Shown here: positions 1 through 13,476 of the stretch, one piece after another | Numbering within the stretch: the first letter of the stretch is position 1 | How the letters are laid out: the number at the start of each line of letters is the position of its first letter | Assembly: GCA_905250125.1 (NCBI GenBank) | Contig: CAJNOL010000808.1 | Span: 38,522 to 102,521 of the forward strand | Reading direction: 5' to 3' | DNA length: 64,000 nt | DNA from: Rotaria sordida | Lineage: Eukaryota; Rotifera; Eurotatoria; Philodinida; Philodinidae | The notes under the pieces: model-generated | Databases searched by the model: none | What the model saw: the letters and a program-made list of their open reading frames with translations, nothing else | What the model was told of the DNA's origin: nothing | Made by a program: the position numbers and the translations under genes

Positions 1-278
1 CAACATTACCAATGTTACATATGGAACCAAAACAAAATTATGTTGTTGATCCAACACAGTATATTTCACCATTATATAAAACAGCAGCAAGAGCTGGTGT
101 TTTATCAACAACAGGTAAATAAACAAAAGTCAAAAATTTATAATAAACCTTTTTTTCTTTTTTTTTTAAATTAGGTCATTCAACAAACTTTGTCGTAACA
201 GTAAATCTACCAACTGATAAACCACAAGATTATTGGATAGCAATGGGCAGTGCATTGCTTTGCCAAGTATCGGACTGA
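1..278 (+). CDS. Dynein heavy chain, C-terminal end (partial)
   Basis: This is the last part of an axonemal-type dynein heavy chain, the microtubule motor of cilia. Two exons are visible: up to 114 and 175-278, separated by a 60-bp GT-AG intron; the stop is TGA at 276-278. The translation carries the conserved extreme C-terminus of the family: a YKTAARAG segment, then LSTTGHSTNFV, then a K/P-rich turn, a tryptophan, and a short hydrophobic end (ALLCQ). Dynein heavy chains are over 4000 residues, so only about 70 are inside the window. The subtype cannot be decided from this piece, but the ST-T-GHSTNF motif is characteristic of the family. The gene enters from the left edge. Confidence 0.9.
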
Positions 279-586
279 TAAAATGGATATTTCTATTTCT
301 TTCTTCCTATATTTAAGTGATGAATTAATTGTGTTCGATTTTTTTTTTTATATTCACTAGTAACATCATTTAGTGATCACTGATAAATATATATTTTTTA
401 TCTTATTCATTTGAAAAATAAAATAAACAGCGAAATAACACAAAAAAAACAACGAAAAGTTAATTGTTATGATAAGAAATATTTTGTTATTCGATCCATT
501 TTGTATGTATTTCAATTTATTGATAAAAAACATAATATAAGATAGAGGAAATAAACATTTGATTACTATAACTATTGTCGATAACA
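279..586. other. Intergenic spacer between dynein and SLC22 genes
   Basis: AT-rich sequence with homopolymer T runs. No coding signal or repeat was recognised. It should contain the dynein 3' UTR and the promoter of the downstream SLC22 gene. Confidence 0.5.
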
Positions 587-3500
587 ATGCCGATAGAAGT
601 AGGAAAATGTTGGTATTTCGAATAGTTTAGATTTTTGTATTTTATTTCAATTAGGAAAATGAACCATTGTCTTCTGATGAAGAAACTAATTCGAAAAATT
701 TAACATTTGAACGTGTTATTGAAGAATGTGGATCTTTTGGTCGATATCAATATATACATTTCTTTTTTCTTATTTTTTTTCCAATAGCTACAGGAATATA
801 TAATTTTTATTATGTATTTGGAGTAGCTGAAACTCCTTATGAATGTCATATATCAAATGATATTAATCAAGATTTTAATATTGAAGTCTTACCTTCACAA
901 TGTTCTTATATAATAAAAAATTATCAAACTGAAACAAATGAAACTTATCCATGTACGAATTGGAATTATGATCGAAGTGTATTTGGTAAAACATTTTCAG
1001 AAGAAGCAAATTTTATTTGTCAACGTAGTGTTTATCGTTCATTATTGGCAATGATATTACAAATTGGTGCTATGTTAGCTTTTTTTACTGGACAAATAAC
1101 AGATTTGCTAGGTCGTCGTCGTACAATGCAATTACTTATTTGTCTATTATTAGTCACTTCTTTGATTACTCAAACACTTTTACAATTTGTACCAATGTCA
1201 ATAAATCTAAAGTAAGAAGTAAGATTTTGAAGTTGAAAAATCTCATATACAGAATATTTCAAAAAAAGATATGTATATTAATCATAATTTAAAATCTTAA
1301 TATTCTAACACCAACGTCTATAAATAAAATTCTATACATAGCAAAGGTCCAAACAGGTTCACTTTTTGGTAATCTTGACCAATCTGTGTCTAAATAGCTT
1401 TCGTTTGATTTTGCTTATGAGGGAGAAAGTCTCCCAAGGCTACAGAGAAATCATTTATTCATTAGATTTTCTCAGAAAAGTATATTTTCAATTGGAACTT
1501 TTAATACTCTTGTTATCAATCGTGAACACTTTTTCCTTCGTCACTATTTCTCATATTAATAAATTCGTACAGAAATTTCAGACTAATGGAAGCAAATACA
1601 TTTTTACTAAGCATGAAAACTGTTTACATCAATAGTTTTAAAAATAATGTTCTTTCTAATAGTTGTATGGCATTTTATCTACTGTGAATCATCAATCTTG
1701 TTTATATTTATGTAGTATATTGATATTGCGAGATTCTGTTAGATCTGGATACAAACAAAAATGTTTTACAATATAATTTGAATCGTGTTTCATAACATCT
1801 GGTTTTCATATACTGAATTCTGCAGCTGTCTCAAAGGCTTTTACTATGCTTTTGACATTTGTCGTATCTTTTGTCTTTTTAATATATTACTTTTCGAAAG
1901 AAAATAACTGGCTCTCTTTAAAAAATTGGACAAAAAAACCTTGGCTTATACATAGACAATTTGTTCCATCGAAAGATGAAAAACATTGTCTATCCATAAC
2001 AGAAAACTCCCAGAGAGAAAAGCAAAATGGAAGAAAAAATTTAGGAAGAGAAAATCATCCTCTCTCTTCCTTAATCATATGGCCTATGTGTCTATCATCT
2101 TGTTTCTTCCGCTTAACCTTTCTATAGTTTTTTCTTCATGACACTATCGTATTTATCATAGAATAGAATTAAGTATTAATTTTTAATAGAAAATTCAACA
2201 AGTCACTAGAAGTAATTAAAGATAGAACAAAACAAAATGTTCACTTCAAGAAAGCTATTCTAATTGGTGAAAGTGAAAAAAAAAACGTTCACAGTTCACT
2301 ACAAGGAAATGTTCACTAAGATAGCAGTCGATTTCAAACAAAAAAATCGTTCGGAGAGAATTCACCATGTTCACTTTAATGAAATGTTTTCAATGGAAGT
2401 TTTTACTATCGATTAAATATTTATGAATTGAACCGTGGTAGGATATAGAAAAATCTGGTTTTTGTTCAAAAATATTTTGTATAAATCTAATAGACAAAAA
2501 TCTTGCTGACAATAATACAATCAAGACAAGAACGATGTATATCTGCAGCAGAAAAAGATTGTTCGACCTCAGTTGAATGAATTAGGATTGAATAACAAAG
2601 ACGATGAACAAGTAATGATAAACATAGAAATTTGTGTCGATGATCATTCCAGAAGAATGATCATAAATTTGATTGTTTATAAGTATCTTCAATATTTATT
2701 TTTCAATATCATCCTTGAAATAAACTCCATCGGATGTATTGATTCGCAAGATGTTTCATTTTTTAAGATCAAACTTTTTTTCCAAAGAAACAAATACATA
2801 GCGTACCCCAGGTTTAATGGCCTAGTTGTAACTTCGATACGTACTAAGTTTTTTTTTCGCATTTTAACTGTAAGATGTAGGAGAAAAATTAAATACCATT
2901 TCATTTTGTAGAATACCAAATATTCAATTGAACACGTTCATTAGTATTATATTTAATCTGTAAATTTTTTTCAACATGTGATAAACTGAAGTTTATCTTA
3001 TCGTATGCAGAAAATTAGAGAAATCAAAATTCTATTCACTTTTATTACATATTTCAATAGATGATAGTCTTATTTTTATAATGCAAAAAGAATCAAATGT
3101 CATGATTACTTTTTGATAACATCATTGTTATCGGTATAGCAGAAATAGACATATGAAATTACTTCATTGAGAAAACTAAATTGAGTAATATTTAAATATA
3201 TCGTTTTAAAAAACTTCTGAAATTCAATATATAAAAGGTGTATTAATTGTTAAAAAGAAAGTAATAATAATTACAAATTAAAATATTATTCGTAAGCCTT
3301 TCATATAATCGATTCATTATTTAAAAATGATGAATATACATTTCCATGTTTTAAAAATTTGACTATAAATCATCATTTGTCAAAAGTTATTTCTCTCTCT
3401 CTCTCTCTCTCTTGAATAGTCAAATGAAGAATATCAAAACACATGCAATTAATTCAATAAATTTAATCGTTTTTATTTTATTTAGATTTATTTTACTTCT

Positions 3501-4572
3501 TATTAATCAATTTGTATCTGGTATCGATACATTTATGGTGTCATTTATTTTACTTATGGAACTTACTACATCATCTTATGCTACATTTGTAGGAAATTTA
3601 GCACTTGTTGCTTTTACTTTTGGTGAAATAATACTAACTGGTATGGCTTATATTTGTCGACATTGGCTTCTACTTAAATGGGCTATGACTTTATATATTC
3701 TTGCTCTTGTACCTTATCTTTTTTTTGTACCTGAATCTCCACATTGGTTATTAACAAAACATCGTTATGATGAATTGAAAGAACTTTTACATCAAATTGC
3801 ACGATATAATCATCGATCTGAATCACAATGGTTACCATATTATCGATATATAATTGATAAACATCAAAAACAAAAAGATCTTAATCAAAAAAATAAAATT
3901 ACATTATCATTATTTTCTAAATTACGTCGATTTTTAACACATATACCAACAATGAGTAAATTATTTATATCAGGTTTTCTTGGATTTGTAACATTATTAC
4001 TCTATTTTCAAATATCTTATGGTCTTGCAACTATGAATGAAATTGATCCGTATTCAAATATAATTATTGGTGCTTTTGTTGAAACTATTGGTTATATAGC
4101 AGCTAGTCTTTTTATGATACGATATGGTCGAAAATCAATATTTATACTTTTTCTTATACTAACTATAATTTGTCTTTTATTACGACCATTAACATATAAT
4201 CAAAATCGTTTTATTATAATAATTATTGCACAATTAGGAAAATTTGCAATAAGTGGAGCAACTGGTGTTACATATATATTTGTACCAGAATTATTTCCAA
4301 CAACATTTCGTGGTACTGGTATGGGTTTTTTTGTTTTTCTTGGTCGTTGTGGTTCTACTATTGCACCATTAATTGATGCATCAATCAATCATAATCATGT
4401 ATTAATTACTGCTATGTATTATTTATATGCAATATTAACTATTCTTTGTGTCTTACTGACATTATTATTACCTGAAACACGAAATGTTCCATTGGTCGAT
4501 AAAATCAACTATAATAATAGTAATCAAAATAATAAAAAACCATATAACACACAATCAATAGATCGTACATAA
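587..4572 (+). CDS. SLC22-family organic cation/anion transporter
   Basis: A 12-TM major facilitator of the organic ion transporter (SLC22) family, expected in the plasma membrane. Proposed exons: 587-598, 655-1211, 3486-4572. They sum to 552 codons (551 aa), the usual SLC22 length, with all phases compatible. The first coding exon is only 12 bp (M-P-I-E); translation could instead begin elsewhere, so the start is the weakest point. Visible hallmarks are TM1 near residues 40-60, a long Cys-rich extracellular loop with N-glycosylation sequons, the MFS loop motif DLLGRRRT near residues 154-161, the family motif PESPHWLL after TM6, and a second MFS motif (RYGRKS) between TM8 and TM9. The 2,274-bp intron is about 40 times the local norm. 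The substrate cannot be predicted. Confidence 0.88.
1212..3485 (+). other. Oversized intron of the SLC22 gene
   Basis: The intron is inferred because joining 1211 to 3486 restores a continuous SLC22 frame across TM2-TM3 (AA|A, lysine). Its content is non-coding: translated fragments resemble no family. It contains a cluster of GTTCAC-type words (about 2239-2375), a perfect 10-bp hairpin at 2640-2664 with a 5-base loop, and a TC tract just before the 3' end. It may hold a decayed insertion, but no terminal repeats were identified. Confidence 0.6.
3392..3412. repeat. (TC)n microsatellite
   Basis: About ten uninterrupted TC units inside the large SLC22 intron, some 70 bp upstream of the 3' splice site. 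Confidence 0.95.
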
Positions 4573-5993
4573 ATGATTATGATTGTTAAATAATTTATAA
4601 TATATTTGAAAAAAAAGAAAGAACATACCTTTTTTTTGTTCTCTTTCTGAAAATATGAGAGAGAGAGAGAAATAAAAATATAAGCAAATAACTTTAATGC
4701 ATTGTTTATCTATACGACACACAATCAGGAAATAGATCTGTTTCCGTTTGATTTCACACAATAAACTTAACTGTACACATAATAGAGAATTGAACCTACT
4801 ATAGAAGAAAAAAAAAAATCATAGATGATATCGTTTTATTTTTATTTTTTTTTTCTATCAGATATAAAATCATTTCTACCTTAATTTCAAAATCATATGA
4901 ATAGAAAGTTGACCGAACTCAACCAGTAATTTCATTTGATTATATATCTATCGACATTATGACAGCTTCGTCAGTAAGTAAACAAAAACTTGAGACGATG
5001 ATTTGTTTGCTCAAGTGTCAATGCTGATTTTTTTTTAGCTTCTTCATTTTCTTTGCATTGAGTTAAACATGCCATAATCACATGGAAATTATCCAAACAG
5101 CATATATATATATATATAAAAGAAAGCGGAACACTTCGTTTCGTCTCTTTTTTCTGCTCGATGTCTATTAGCATTTTACACGTCGTTCTCTAGGATTTCT
5201 TCGTCGCCCAAAAGACAAACATAGTGGACTACAAAATCAGCATGATTCTTAATGAATTCAGTTCTTTTTTGCACATCATCACAAATCAAGTAGATCAGAT
5301 TATGATTATTTATATTTGTCTTTTTGTTTTTTTTGTTAAAAGAAGTTTCTTTTTTTTCTTTGTTTCAATTCTAGGAAAGTTTATTTTAATAATTATTCTT
5401 GTCTTTTTATTTACTTTTTTTTTGATTATTTTTTAAATACTGGTGATAATCAAATTTGTACAATCAAAATTTGGTAAGTACATATATTTGATAAGAAATC
5501 AATTTGTACGCCAGAAAAAACAATAGATGTCGCTAAAATATTACAATTAAGTAACATTTTTCTGAATTATATTTAAAATCAATTCTCTATTTAATTATGT
5601 ATAATTTAAAATTGAATAATTTCATCTGTGATTAAACTAATTACTTAATTATATTAACCAATCCAAGTAAATTGTCTATGACGATTTATATGTTTCATTC
5701 GTTTGTTCGTTCTATCATGTTCTTTCATTTATTTATAAAAGACGTTTTGAGTTTTTTTCATTGTACACGAGATTTTGCATACTAGTGTTCAGAACATAAA
5801 GCAAAAAACAAAAAAACAAAAGAATAAACATTCTCTTTCCATTATTACATTCTCTTCTATCCTAATTTTCATTGCATAAAAAAAAAAATCTTATCGTCAT
5901 GAGTAATGACGATTAGATACAAAATGCTCTTCAAAGTAAGCATCAATAAAAATGAAACATATGTTTATCTAATTATATTCAAATATAGATGTT
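4573..5993. other. Intergenic region between SLC22 and ClC genes
   Basis: Contains the SLC22 3' UTR and the ClC upstream region. It has short GA (around 4657-4670) and TA (around 5102-5118) runs. Reading frames in it are short and low-complexity, and none resembles a protein family. An AG at the 5' side of 5990 could be the acceptor of a 5' UTR intron. Confidence 0.5.
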
Positions 5994-8900
5994 ATGAACG
6001 AAAAAAAATATCTCTTGGTCGATTTTGACATGAATAAAGAATACAATACTGTTCGGACGACATCCAGTAAGTGATTTAAACGTTTTCTTTTTTTAATTTT
6101 TGCTATTAAGATAATTTTGTTTTTTACGACTTGAAGCAAAAATAGAAACATCCATAAAAATTCTTTTTTTTTTCTTTCTTTTTTATTAGGTTCCGAAGCA
6201 TCAGGTAATCGAGCTAAAAGAGCAAATACAGAAGATGCTCATACACAAAAAATAAAAAATAAATATATGTCTTTATTTCGTGTTTTATTTTACTAAATAA
6301 GATAAATCCAGTTCGCATGTAAATAAATATTAGGCACGAGAGACAAGCGCATTGCTAAATTAATTTTTAATTAATTTTAATTTTAATTTTAATTATATTT
6401 ATTACAGACGATCAACCTTTTCTTCCCATTAATCCATTTGCTGAACCTATAACAACAATGTCATCTGCCAATACAAATCATCATGGTAGAGATGATGATA
6501 TGATTGATATTGATTTTCAAAATACAACTAATGATAGATCAACTAGTAAATCTCTATAACAAAAAAAAAACATATATATATTAAATAGAAAAGTTTATAT
6601 TAAATTTATAGATAGTGTAATGAATGTTGACTTAGTTAATACACATTATGATGATTTTCAAACAATTGATTGGCTTAAAGATTTAATGCGCGATCGTTTT
6701 CGTCATCGTTTATTACGTACAAAATCTCATCAATCATTTTTTAATAAACTTTTAATGTATCATGATGCATGGTCTGGTTGGCTATGTGTATTACTTGTTG
6801 GTTTAAGTGCTGGCGTGATTGCTGCTGTTATTGATATTGGTACAAATTGGATATCACATTTAAAACATGGGATATGTCTAAATGCATTTTGGCTTAATAG
6901 AGAACAATGTTGTATGTATTTTAATAGAAAAAATTTTCGTATAAAGAGAATAAAAGATTATCAAAAGTCTACTTTTGTTTTTACTCATAGAATTAAAAAA
7001 AGAAATTTGACCTTTGTTAATAATAATAAATGTAATGTACAATGATAAATCACAAAAATTTTCTATGACTCATAGGTCATGACCGTGACCGAAGAAATTA
7101 GTGGTATTAAATTCTAGATCTATTAGTTAAAGACATATACAATATAATGGAAAAAAAAAGCCATATTCTTATTCTTCTTATAGTACTGATATTTACGTAG
7201 TCATTTAATCCCCAAACATATAATATTCACCTTGTTAATACTTTTCTTTTATATCCGAGAGAAAAACAATGAACAAAATAATAATACTAATTCAGTACTT
7301 AAAGAAATTGACTGACATTTTAATATTATAATTAATATGATAAAATATTATTTGTTTAGGTTGGGCATCAAGACAACTTCAATATGATAATGTAAATTCT
7401 GAAGAATGTCCTGAAGTAAAAAAATAACTAATAAAAAAAAACAAACATTTTTTGTATGTGTTTGTTTTTCTTAATTGTAGTGGTTTACTTGGCCACAAGT
7501 ATTTGGTACATATAAAAAAGGGGCTGGAGAATTTTTATTATCTTATATAATGTATATATTTTGGTCGACAATATTTGCCACATTTGCTGTTCTTCTAGTC
7601 AAAGTATTTGCACCATATGCATGTGGTAGTGGCATTCCAGAAGTAATAAAAAAACAAACAACTTAATTTTGATTGATTGATTTATTTATATTTAGATTAA
7701 AACAATCTTAGGAGGTTTTATTATTCGAGGATATTTGGGTAAATGGACTTTATTGATAAAAAGTATTGGCATGGTTAGTCTTGACATTTTCTTTTATATT
7801 ATAAATTTATTATAAAACAAATATTCTTGTTATAGATGTGTGCTACAAGTGCTGGTCTTATATTGGGTAAAGAAGGACCATTTGTTCATATTGCTTGTTG
7901 TTGTGGAAATATATTTTCATATCTTTTTCCAAAATATGGTCGAAATGAAGCAAAAAAACGGGAAATCTTATCTGCAGCAGCTGCTGCGGGTGTTTCAGTT
8001 GCATTTGGTGCACCAATTGGTAACAACAAAAGAATTCATTATTTTGATTTTTATAAAATAAATTTTTTTTTTTTTTTCTTACAAAATTTCAGGTGGTGTT
8101 TTATTCAGTTTAGAAGAAGTATCATATTATTTTCCATATAAAACATTATGGCGATCATTTTTTTGTGCTATGGTTGGTGCACTTGTTGTTCGTTCAATAA
8201 ATCCATATGGTAATGGACATGATATTCAATTTAGTATTGATTATTCTGTACCATGGGCATCATTTGAATTATTACCATTTATTTTATTAGGCATTCTTGG
8301 AGTAATAATGAACAAATAGATAATAATCAAATAAACATATATTTTGAAAATTTTAGGGCTTATGGGGTGCATTTTTTATAAAAACAAATATTTGGTGGTG
8401 TCGTTTTCGAAAAAATTCACGACTTGGACAATATACAATATTTGAAGTAAATAATTTCTATTGATTAAATAAGATTGAAAATTCTATGAATATAATTGAC
8501 CTTATGAGAGAACTATTTGAGTTAATGCTCATCTCAAAAAAAAAAAAGAAAGGCGAATAGGAATGTTTTTTAATAAATTTTGACAGAAATTAAGATAGAG
8601 AGTTTTGATAGAGATGAAGATGCATCGAATTGTATATTACAAAGTTTTTTAAGGTTTTCAATCGATCTTTTTGAAAACCAACGCACCCTTTGAGATGATT
8701 ATAGTGAATTTTCAATTATCAGCTGCATGTCCGAACTACCAATGGAAGATCTATAAAACTACGCAAGGTTCAAATTTCTAGATTTAGTTATTTGGAAGTC
8801 ATAGGTATGCTAGTCAAAATCCCTGACAGATTTTTTAGACGATTGCTGTAAAAATAGAAGAATCTATAATATATGATTCGATGTGACTTCATTTCCTCTA

Positions 8901-11900
8901 TCTAATAGCGAAAACTGCAGCGCTCTATCTTATTTCTATCAAAAAGTTATTTGTAATTCAGAACTACCTGCTGACTTCTGGCCCACGCTGTATACTGAAA
9001 AATAAAAAAATACAGAATTTCGACTTAAAATTTTACTTATAGATAGGTCGAATGATCAATAGAATATTTTAAAATTTTCAACTGAAAAGAATGTTCTTCT
9101 ATTGAGATATTGAATTTTCAAAAAAATTATCCTTTGCTAAAGACATATTATAAAAATACTTGAAAATTCAATGTCTCAACAAAGAAATATCATTTTCAGC
9201 TGAAACTTTCAGGATATTCTATGAATCATTTGACCTATCTATAGGCAAGGTTTTACGTTGAAATTGTTTTATTTTTCGGTATATACTCAAAAAACGGTTA
9301 GAAAGATTTATAAATATGAACTCAAATGGTGGATATCAGTTTGTGAAGTTCTAACGTTTTTCTTTTTACTATCATTGATGGAGTGTCGAAAATAGATTAT
9401 TTTGTTATTTTAAGAGTCTAAAGGAAATAAATTAATTTTTATGCAAAACATGTTTTTTGTTCTAATTAATACAAATGATTTTTTCATTTAACACAAACTC
9501 AGAAATATATAGAAAAAAATAATAAAACTGATGTTTTTTTTTTAAACTTTCTTTCTGTTCGTTTTTAATAAATATATATATTATTCTTCAGGTTGTTTGT
9601 CTTGCTTTAATTACTGCTATTATTATATATCCAAATCCGTATACACGGATGTCAATGTCAGAATTAATCAAACGTTTAGTTAGTCAATGTCGTGTAGAAG
9701 ATATGATTGATCTATGGTAAAAGAAAAAAGTTTTTTTTTTTATATAGAATTTTATTAATACTTGAATATTTTCTTTTAAGTGATTATCCAAATGCTCAAT
9801 TTTATAATGGTAAATCAAAAGGATCAATAGGATTAGCTGGTCCTGGTGTACATCACGCTATATGGAAATTATTTTTTGCTCTTATTGTTCAAGTTGTACT
9901 TGTAACATTTACTATAGGTGTTAAAGTTCCATCAGGTTTAATCATTCCATCAATGTCAATTGGAGCTATAACAGGACGTATTATTGGTATTATAACAGAA
10001 CAATTAGCTATACAAAATCCAACATTTATTCTTTTTCGTCATGATTGTAGTAAAGGTAAATTTTGTTTTTCTTTTTTGTTTTAATTAAATCTAAAAATTC
10101 TTTTCTTTCCTGTTTTTTTTTTATAAAGAGGAAAATTGTGTTACACCAGCTTTATATGCTATTGTTGGTGCATGTGCCTTTTTGGGTGGTGTTAGTAAAA
10201 TGACTGTATCACTTGTTGTTATTATGTTTGAATTAACAGGTGGTTTAAATTATATTGTACCATTAATGGCAGCAGCAATGACAGCTAAATGGATTGGTGA
10301 TGGTTTTGTACGTGGTGGAATTTATGATGCACATATTGAATTAAATGGTTATCCATTTTTGGATAATAAAGAAGAATTTAATTTTACAACAATAGCAGCC
10401 GATGTTATGCGTCCAAGGTAAAAATTGTTTAATAAATAATTAATTTTTCTTTTTCAAAATTTATTTTAATAGACCAGAACAATCATCATCATTAGCTTAT
10501 TTAACACAAAATGGTATGACATTTTTAGAAGTAGAAAATTTATTAAAAGAAACAACACATACATTATATCCTGTTGTTGTTACACGTGAACAACCATATC
10601 TTGTTGGACAAATACAAAGACGTGATTTACAAATTGCTCTTAGTATGTATCTTTATATATAAAAATGAATACTGTTTTTTTTTTCGAAACTCTATTCTCT
10701 AATAGAAATAATAAATATTAACATTTTAGGTAGATTTTCTGTTGAGTTAATCATGGGAATAGATTATACAAGTGCTAATTACTAACACTGTTATAGTTAC
10801 ATTTCAGCAAAATCATGTCATTGGGGAAATGCAGAATGAGTCATAAATGACATGAGAATTGCGTTTATTGTTAATTTGATTTTTTTTCGCAGTTATTTTA
10901 TCTGTATAAAGCAAGAAATCTGTTTATCATGGCTTTAGATTTTTTTTTAATGAATCATTTCGGGAAATGATATACGATTAGGTCAAGAAAATGATCTCTC
11001 CGATCTTGAAAAATTTTTGTTTTTATCCAGCGAAGTCCTAGCATCGATATTTTAACTCTGGTAGCCTCGGGGTGCTTCTGGATTAGACAATTGCAAGGGC
11101 GGATAGTTTATGATCGAAATCAGATCTTTCATTTCTAGGATTATGTCGGACTCATTAGCCTTGATTTTCTTTTTATAGTATATGGAATCCTAGGTTCTGA
11201 TTTAAAATCACCCATTTCTATTGTTAAAGTCTTGTTCAGAAGAAGGATCATAACGAAAAAGTTCAAGTTTCTATCTTTAATTGATAAGCAATTATTTAAC
11301 AACGGCTTCTTAACTGACTATCAGTTCTAATAAAACTTTTAGTATGAAGATCGTATTATTTATGAGTTTAAACCGTCAATAAAATACTTCTAGAAAAAAA
11401 AACTACTTTCACAGGTATAAACAAAAAACTTTTAAAAACTATTCTGCAAATAGATTATGCCCGTAGTAATATTTATATCAACCTGACCAACATCAGAATA
11501 ATCTATCTATATAACTAAACAAAAAAAAAAGATTTCTTTTTTTACAAATTTGTAACTTATTGAAGGTTCTAGATAATATTTGGAAATCATCTCGATCGGA
11601 TAGTTTCTATGAATAAGTCAAAAAATGACTCAACAGAGAATAAATGGTTAATAGCGAATATATAATAGATTCTCTAGAGTTATTAATCGATATGAAAATT
11701 AATAATGAATATTTAATATTTAGAATCACAAAAAATGCAACGTTTTCGTCTTTCGCAAAGTCTTATTCAATTTACATCATCATCCGAAACAACAATAAAT
11801 TCAGATTATGAAGTTGATAATCAGAATGAACAACGATTAACAACAAATCCAGAAGTTATTCGAATTGGCAATTTACTTGATCAGGTTTGCAAAGAAAAAA

Positions 11901-12192
11901 AAAAAAAAAAAAGAAATTTATTTATTTTTTTGTTATTATTTTATACATTTAGGCACCAATTATTGTTACTGATCAAACTCCAATGGAAACAGTTGTTGAT
12001 CTATTTCGTAAATTAGGTCTTCGACAAGCATTTGTAACACGTAACGGGTAAGTTTTTTTTTTTAATTTTAAAATTTTTATCTTGTTTGATTTATTTAGAC
12101 GATTACGAGGAATAATAACTAAAAAAGATATTCTGCGACATGTTCAACAATTAACTTCGTCTAATACTGAAACAACGTATTATGACAATTAA
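5994..12192 (+). CDS. CLCN3: ClC-3/4/5-type Cl-/H+ antiporter
   Basis: An endosomal/lysosomal-type 2Cl-/H+ exchanger. Exons: 5994-6066, 6190-6204, 6408-6545, 6612-6911, 7360-7415, 7481-7642, 7696-7773, 7836-8019, 8093-8301, 8357-8446, 9592-9716, 9781-10055, 10129-10417, 10473-10642, 11724-11884, 11953-12047, 12099-12192. They total 838 codons (837 aa, close to vertebrate ClC-3), all in phase. Seen: DDFQTIDW near the N-terminus, filter motif GSGIPE (about 243-248), GKEGPFVH with the gating glutamate (about E287), the proton glutamate in [11 protein letters not shown] (E343/E344), [12 protein letters not shown], and two CBS domains (about 660-725 and 775-835). Both glutamates argue for an antiporter rather than a channel. 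The 15-bp exon at 6190 is least certain: the frame stays open to 6293, so an alternative N-terminus is possible. It belongs to the CLCN3/4/5 clade; the exact orthologue is not resolved. Confidence 0.93.
8990..9287. repeat. Foldback (long inverted repeat) element in ClC intron
   Basis: Two arms of about 130 bp (roughly 8990-9121 and 9151-9287) are imperfect reverse complements around a 30-bp loop. Matching pairs include TATAGATAGGTC in the left arm with GACCTATCTATA in the right, and TTGAGATATTGAATTTTC with GAAAATTCAATGTCTCAA. The element lies in a 1,145-bp intron (8447-9591). No coding frame is present. The arm sequence recurs in the element at 14455-15040. Confidence 0.88.
10643..11723 (+). 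other. Large ClC intron without recognised content
   Basis: A 1,081-bp intron between the two CBS-domain exon groups. No long inverted repeat, frame or element was recognised, apart from a small inverted pair around TCATGTCATT / AAATGACATGA near 10817-10856. Confidence 0.5.
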
Positions 12193-13163
12193 AAAGAAAT
12201 ATATATTTATTTATTTTTCTTTTTCACTTATCACAGTGAGATCGTATAACAGTCTCTCTCTCTCTCTTTACCTATCTATATCTCTCATAATCTAGATATA
12301 TTTTTTTTTGCTTATTGTTGTTATCACATAAGCTGAAGATATGTTGCCTAAGGAAACAAATTAACAAATGTAAGCGACTGGAACGTTTTCTTCCTTTCTT
12401 TTTTCCTGTATTTGATATACATATATATATAAAGTCTCAGAAATCTATATAAAATCAGAAAATTATTTTTCTTTTTTGTTTTTTCTGCGTTTGTTTTTGT
12501 TTTTTTTTATATTATTAATTTTTGTTGTTGTTGTTGTTTGTCGTCATGTTCTCGTATGCACCGTTATTTATTTCTTGTTCTTCAATTTCTTTCAAATCAC
12601 TTTTCGCTTTAAATGTTCACTTACAAAAAAAAAAAATGTTTGTTTCTTAAAAAAATCCATTGGATTTACGGCCAAAAACATAATAAAATAATGCCAAAAA
12701 ATTTTTTATCTTAACGAAAATTATACTTTAGATGAAATTAGATCCTGGGTAATGATAAAGATTGAATTTTATAGTATAGAGATTGAGATCTGTAGAAAGA
12801 ATTATAGAAATTGTAATGCTTCATAATATTTATTAATTCAAAGATCTCTGATGTAAAATAATAGTTTAGTTCTCATTTGAGGTTCGTGCGAATCTTAGAT
12901 TAAATTAATAGAAATACGACACAAAAATAACAGAATTTTGAAAATTTCATCAAAAAAAAAAGAATATTTTTATTTTTAAAAGTTTGAAAACTGGAAGATC
13001 ATTTGGTCTTATCAAAATAATTGACAAAGGTATAAGAGATATTCTAAGAATAAGAGTAGAGATTGATTTTTAGTAATAAATATATGCATTAAATGAGTAT
13101 GAATTGTTTTTGTTTTCTAGATATTCATTAAAATTATCTGCATTTATTTGATCTTAATAAAAG
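12193..13163. other. Intergenic region upstream of COX17
   Basis: T-rich and A-rich tracts with a CT run near 12250-12270 and TA runs. No gene was recognised. Confidence 0.5.
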
Positions 13164-13397
13164 ATGGGTTTAAATCAAGCCAAAAGCCAACCATTAGTTA
13201 CTGTTAATGATAAAAATCTTCCATCACAAACAACTGCTGATAATAATGAAACAAAACCGAAATGTAAAGCATGTTGTGCATGTCCAGAAACAAAAAGTAT
13301 ACGTGATGAATGTGTACTCTTGAATGGAGAAGAAAATTGTTCAAAAGAAATTGAAGCTCATCGAGCTTGTATGCGAGCAGCTGGCTTTAATATCTAG
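13164..13397 (+). CDS. COX17: Cytochrome c oxidase copper chaperone Cox17
   Basis: A 77-aa intron-less protein that carries Cu(I) in the mitochondrial intermembrane space to Sco1 and Cox11 for cytochrome c oxidase assembly. The C-terminal half carries all family landmarks: the copper-binding Cys pair C37-C38 in a KxCCxCPETK context, and a twin CX9C fold (C40-C50 and C59-C69) that forms two disulphides on import through Mia40. It ends in the family-typical EAHRACMRAAGF. The N-terminal 30 residues are polar and variable, as usual. The length is slightly above the usual 63-70 aa. The ATG has no in-frame alternative nearby that keeps the domain. The gene converges on the EF-hand gene 125 bp downstream. 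Confidence 0.97.
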   Translation: MGLNQAKSQPLVTVNDKNLPSQTTADNNETKPKCKACCACPETKSIRDECVLLNGEENCSKEIEAHRACMRAAGFNI

Positions 13398-13476
13398 AAT
13401 CTCCTCGTTTTTTTTTCCTTGTTAACCTATTTTTTTTTTGTCCACTAGAATCCTGGTTTTTAGTTTGTTTTTCAAA

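Noticed and set aside
12476-12691. Open frame upstream of COX17
   Set aside because: Phe/Val-rich translation of T-runs and TTG repeats; no start context or homology signal.
12880-12900. GGTTCG-containing word resembling a tRNA B box
   Set aside because: No matching A box, acceptor stem or anticodon arm at the right distances. No tRNA was found by eye in the window.
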